This document shows, piece by piece, positions 60,981 through 64,000 of a DNA stretch of 64,000 nucleotides (its first letter is position 1; the number at the start of each line of letters is the position of its first letter). Made by a program: the position numbers and the translations under genes. Source of the DNA: JABMMZ01 sp964505065 (lineage in GTDB: Bacteria > Bacteroidota > Bacteroidia > NS11-12g > UBA955); the NCBI GenBank assembly GCA_964505065.1, contig CAZDGF010000006.1, forward strand, positions 6,713 through 70,712. Direction: 5' to 3'. The notes beneath the pieces were generated by a model. The model had not been told where the DNA came from. It saw only the letters and a list, made by a program, of their open reading frames with translations, and made no database searches.

Positions 60981-62804
60981 ATGTGTGGCATTAATGGCAT
61001 AATAGGACTGAAAAATAAAGACGAAGCCAATACCATTATTGGCTTAATGAACCATGCTATGCAGCATAGAGGACCAAATGACGAAGGCATATTTTGCAAT
61101 GAAAATGTTGCACTTGGACATAGGCGATTATCCATTATAGATTTAAGCAATGCTGGGCATCAGCCTATGTTTTCGGCAGATGGCAATATTGTTATAGCGT
61201 TTAATGGCGAAATTTATAATTTCAAAACATTAAAAGCACAATTAACAGATTACCCTTTTAAAACACAAACCGATACAGAGGTAATTTTAGCCGCTTATCA
61301 AAAATGGGGCATTCAGTTTGTAGAAAAATTAGACGGTATGTTTGCCATTGCATTGTATGATATTAATGCAAATACGGTTTGTTTAATTCGTGATAGATTA
61401 GGTGTAAAACCTTTGTATTATGCTATTACGGAGCAAAATGAAATAGTATTTGCATCTGAAATTAGAAGTATTTTAGCAAGTGGTAAAATAGCTAAAAAGC
61501 TAAATGCTGATGCGCTCAATAATTATCTTACTTTTCAAACTGTGGTAGGCAACCAAAGTATGGTAAGTGGTATTAAAATGATAGATGCAGGCAGCTTTGC
61601 GATAGTACATAATGGGCATATCAATTTTCAAACCTATTGGCAACCAAATGCTGCAAACACAAGCAAAGACAGTTACGAAACTGCAAAACACAAAACCAAA
61701 GATTTAATTTTTAAAGCCGTAGAAAAACGCTTAATGGCAGATGTGCCCTTGGGTGCTTTTCTTTCGGGTGGAATAGATAGCAGCGCAGTTGTGGCAGCTA
61801 TGAGCGAGTGTGGTATAAAAGCCAATACATTCAATATCAATTTTAATGAAAAAACATTTAGCGAGGCTAAATATGCTGCAATAATTGCAAAAAAATTTAA
61901 TACCAATCATATCCAAATAGATTTATCGGCAACAGATTTTTTAAATCTTTTGCCCAATGCCCTTGCAGCCCTCGACCACCCAAGTACAGATGGCGCAAAT
62001 ACTTATGTGGTATCTAAAGCGGTAAAAGATGCAGGTATTTCAGTAGCACTTTCTGGTATTGGTGGCGATGAATGGTTTGGCGGTTATCCAGTTTTTGAAC
62101 ATTTAAAAAATAAAAAAATAACAGCCTTAAAACTATTGCCACAAAGTTTAAGAAAAATAATTTTCAAGTCTTTTTTTAACGAAGATAAAAATTACTCAAA
62201 TGCTAAAAAACACGAATTGCTAAGCAGTAAACTTACTTTGGAAGATAGCTATTTGGCTGTAAGAAAACTATTTACACAAAAGCAAATTAACGCCTTATTA
62301 CATGCCAATTCTCAAAAAAAATTCAACATAAATTTAGCCTCCAACAATTACAGCGAAACATCTATTGCCGAATGGCAAAATTATCTTATGCCAGTTTTAT
62401 TAAGAGATACCGACCAAATGGGTATGGCACACGCTTTGGAAATTCGTGAGCCTTTTTTAGATTATCAATTGGTAGAATACATTTTATCGCTACCAGAAAG
62501 CTATAAAATGGGCAAAATGCCAAAATCTTTGTTGGTAAATGCTATGGGCAATTTGCTACCAACAGAAATAGTAAATAGACCAAAAATGGGCTTTGTATTG
62601 CCTTGGGAAAATTGGGTGAAAAATGAACTAAAAGATACTGTAAAAATAGGTTTTGATATACTCTGCAACCATTCTGCATTTAATGCAGAGGCACTCATAA
62701 ATTTAAAAAACAATTATTACAACAATAACCTAAATATCCGTTGGAATATGGTATGGAACTTAGCTATATTGGGCATTTGGATAAAAAACAACAACATTGA
62801 ATAA
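60981..62804 (+). CDS. asnB: glutamine-hydrolysing asparagine synthase-like amidotransferase
   Basis: The 607-residue protein has an N-terminal class II glutaminase domain with the nucleophile Cys2 (MCGINGIIGL), RGPNDEG and HRRLSIIDL, and a C-terminal ATP-pyrophosphatase domain with the PP-loop FLSGGIDSSA and ALSGIGGDEWFGGYP. It makes asparagine or, in polysaccharide clusters such as this, often amidates a sugar acid. Its ATG begins directly after the glycosyltransferase stop and its end overlaps the next glycosyltransferase by 8 bases, so it works within this operon. The metabolic asparagine role remains possible. Confidence 0.93.
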   Translation: MCGINGIIGLKNKDEANTIIGLMNHAMQHRGPNDEGIFCNENVALGHRRLSIIDLSNAGHQPMFSADGNIVIAFNGEIYNFKTLKAQLTDYPFKTQTDTEVILAAYQKWGIQFVEKLDGMFAIALYDINANTVCLIRDRLGVKPLYYAITEQNEIVFASEIRSILASGKIAKKLNADALNNYLTFQTVVGNQSMVSGIKMIDAGSFAIVHNGHINFQTYWQPNAANTSKDSYETAKHKTKDLIFKAVEKRLMADVPLGAFLSGGIDSSAVVAAMSECGIKANTFNINFNEKTFSEAKYAAIIAKKFNTNHIQIDLSATDFLNLLPNALAALDHPSTDGANTYVVSKAVKDAGISVALSGIGGDEWFGGYPVFEHLKNKKITALKLLPQSLRKIIFKSFFNEDKNYSNAKKHELLSSKLTLEDSYLAVRKLFTQKQINALLHANSQKKFNINLASNNYSETSIAEWQNYLMPVLLRDTDQMGMAHALEIREPFLDYQLVEYILSLPESYKMGKMPKSLLVNAMGNLLPTEIVNRPKMGFVLPWENWVKNELKDTVKIGFDILCNHSAFNAEALINLKNNYYNNNLNIRWNMVWNLAILGIWIKNNNIE

Positions 62805-63942
62805 ACCCACTATTTATATTTTTACAGATTGGTATGCCCCAGGCTATAAAGCTGGCGGACCTATTCAATCTGTTGTAAATTTAGCAAAATTATTAAGCAA
62901 AGAAAATATTGTAAAAATAATAACCCGCAATAAAGACTATGGAAGTATAACACCTTATCAAAATATAGAAAGTAATACTTGGATAAATACCAATGGCATT
63001 GATGTTTTATACCTTTCTAAAGAAAATACCACGTTTAAAACCATTCAAACTATTTGTAAAAACAGCAAACAAGATACTGTAATTATCAATGGTTTATTTT
63101 CTTTTTGGTATAGCGTGTTGCCTTTATTTTTAGCCAATATTTACAACCGAAAAAAGGTTTTAGTAGCCGTTAGAGGTATGTTACACAAAAGTGCTTTAAG
63201 CGTAAAACCTAGCAAAAAAATGATGTTTTTAGCCTTTGCCCGTGGTTTTGGCTTGTATAAAAAACCAATATTATTGGCTACCTCACTGTTAGAAAAACAA
63301 GAAATAGAAAAGAGTTTAGGCAAAGTAAAAATAGAAATTGCGCCCAATATTCCTATTAGCCCAATTAATTTACAAGAAATTGAACAAAAACAATTTAAAC
63401 CCAATGGCATATTGCGTTTATTGTTTTTAGGTAGAATATCGCCTGAAAAAAATCCAATAGCGGTGCTTAAAGCATTACAAACAATAAATATTGACATCAA
63501 TATTCATTTTGTAGGCTCGGGTATTGATAAAAATTATGCGCAAAATTTCAATAATGAAATTAAATTATTGCCCACCAATATTAAAGTAAAACATACGGAA
63601 GAATTGCCTCATACAGAAATAAAAACATTGTTTTTCAATTCAGATATTATGGTTTTGCCCTCTTTGGGCGAAAACTTTGGGCATGCCATTTTTGAAAGTT
63701 TTGCCCATGCTACGCCTGTTATTATTGGCAATAATACGCCTTGGCAAAATATTGAACAACAAAAGGCAGGCATAGAAATTGAACCTTTGATTATAGATAG
63801 TATTAAACATGCTATTTTAATGTTTAATACTCAAGACAAGATAGAATACCAAACATGGCAAAAGGGAGCGCTTACATGTGCTAAAAACTATATACAGCAA
63901 AATAAATTTGATGAATTATATCTGCAAATAATTAAAAATTAG
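62797..63942 (+). CDS. GT4-family glycosyltransferase
   Basis: A 381-residue GT-B enzyme. The N-terminal domain has YIFTDWYAPGYKAGGPIQSV (a donor/acceptor Gly-rich loop typical of GT4), VAVRGMLHKSALSV (acceptor side), and the C-terminal domain LRLLFLGRISPEKNPIAVL and SLGENFGHAIFES with E-x7-E. The start is a TTG overlapping the asnB end by 8 bases, and no ATG is available near the N-terminus. It probably transfers a hexose to the growing surface polysaccharide. The 58 bases to the right edge hold no further gene. Confidence 0.88.
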   Translation: MNKPTIYIFTDWYAPGYKAGGPIQSVVNLAKLLSKENIVKIITRNKDYGSITPYQNIESNTWINTNGIDVLYLSKENTTFKTIQTICKNSKQDTVIINGLFSFWYSVLPLFLANIYNRKKVLVAVRGMLHKSALSVKPSKKMMFLAFARGFGLYKKPILLATSLLEKQEIEKSLGKVKIEIAPNIPISPINLQEIEQKQFKPNGILRLLFLGRISPEKNPIAVLKALQTINIDINIHFVGSGIDKNYAQNFNNEIKLLPTNIKVKHTEELPHTEIKTLFFNSDIMVLPSLGENFGHAIFESFAHATPVIIGNNTPWQNIEQQKAGIEIEPLIIDSIKHAILMFNTQDKIEYQTWQKGALTCAKNYIQQNKFDELYLQIIKN

Positions 63943-64000
63943 TTAAACCCAAATGGCTATCATCTAAAATAAAGTAGTATTAGAAATTTGTTTAAAATAA

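Noticed and set aside
1..64000. rRNA, tRNA, IS transposase, integrase, prophage and CRISPR-Cas genes.
   Set aside because: None of the recognisable genes belongs to these classes, and no tRNA-like cloverleaf or regularly spaced non-coding repeat was seen by eye; a structured-RNA search was not possible.

Overview
This window reads as chromosomal DNA of a low-GC member of the Bacteroidota, probably a gliding, environmental lineage in the Chitinophagales/Sphingobacteriales neighbourhood; that rank is an inference. The evidence is a type IX secretion/gliding gene set (PorV, PorU, PorP/SprF-like, GldJ), four proteins ending in T9SS sorting domains, many lipoproteins with short lipoboxes followed by Lys or Asn, families largely confined to the phylum (DUF2851, DUF1015 beside serC-serA, TIGR03643, PorP/SprF), almost no Shine-Dalgarno sequences, and repeated matches to the Bacteroidota -7 promoter element TAnnTTTG a few tens of bases before start codons. 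No rRNA, tRNA, CRISPR array, IS transposase or prophage was recognised.

Layout. 1-9.5 kb: the end of an unknown gene, a PpiD-like foldase, an IcmF-like gene that stops after its GTPase domain, a lipoprotein, FtsK, a DUF1573-like protein, then a small gene-decay zone in which an N-terminal fragment of one family and a C-terminal fragment of another flank a palindromic tandem repeat. 9.5-19.2 kb: an aminotransferase with heptose-7-phosphate kinase, a VWA protein, a lytic-transglycosylase-like LysM protein with a DUF1684 lipoprotein, and a serC-serA-DUF1015-DUF3817 serine-biosynthesis block. 19.2-23.5 kb: a small outer-membrane protein, a ParE-type toxin-antitoxin pair, a cold-shock-type DEAD-box helicase, and an SDR/TIGR03643/MBL-hydrolase group.

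23.5-31.5 kb is the main functional island: porV and porU on the minus strand diverge from a porP/sprF-like gene and gldJ on the plus strand. The window also carries likely substrates of this machine: a 2036-residue beta-propeller/GEVED/PKD protein followed 9 bp later by a glycosyltransferase, a 974-residue PKD protein with a type B (CHU_C-like) tail, a small type A tail protein and a secreted endonuclease/exonuclease/phosphatase-family enzyme.

47.8-57.9 kb holds mutL, a rhomboid protease, a Fic protein behind a palindromic control region, inorganic pyrophosphatase, a tandem pair of paralogous lipoproteins, recX and a bile-acid:sodium-symporter-family transporter. From 57.9 kb to the right edge lies a surface-polysaccharide cluster: a 48-residue protein, a nucleotidyltransferase and an O-antigen-ligase/polymerase-like protein coupled by stop/start overlaps, then two glycosyltransferases and an asparagine-synthase-like amidotransferase. 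PorU-type sortases attach T9SS cargo to anionic LPS in studied species, so secretion genes, cargo and polysaccharide genes plausibly serve the same cell surface.

I did not find one unmistakable new system. The strongest oddities are the palindrome-controlled fic gene, an 18-bp terminator-like hairpin inside a signal-peptide coding region, the IcmF half-gene, the decay zone with palindromic repeats, a polyvalent-kinase-like gene without a normal start codon, and the coupled small protein/nucleotidyltransferase/polymerase operon.
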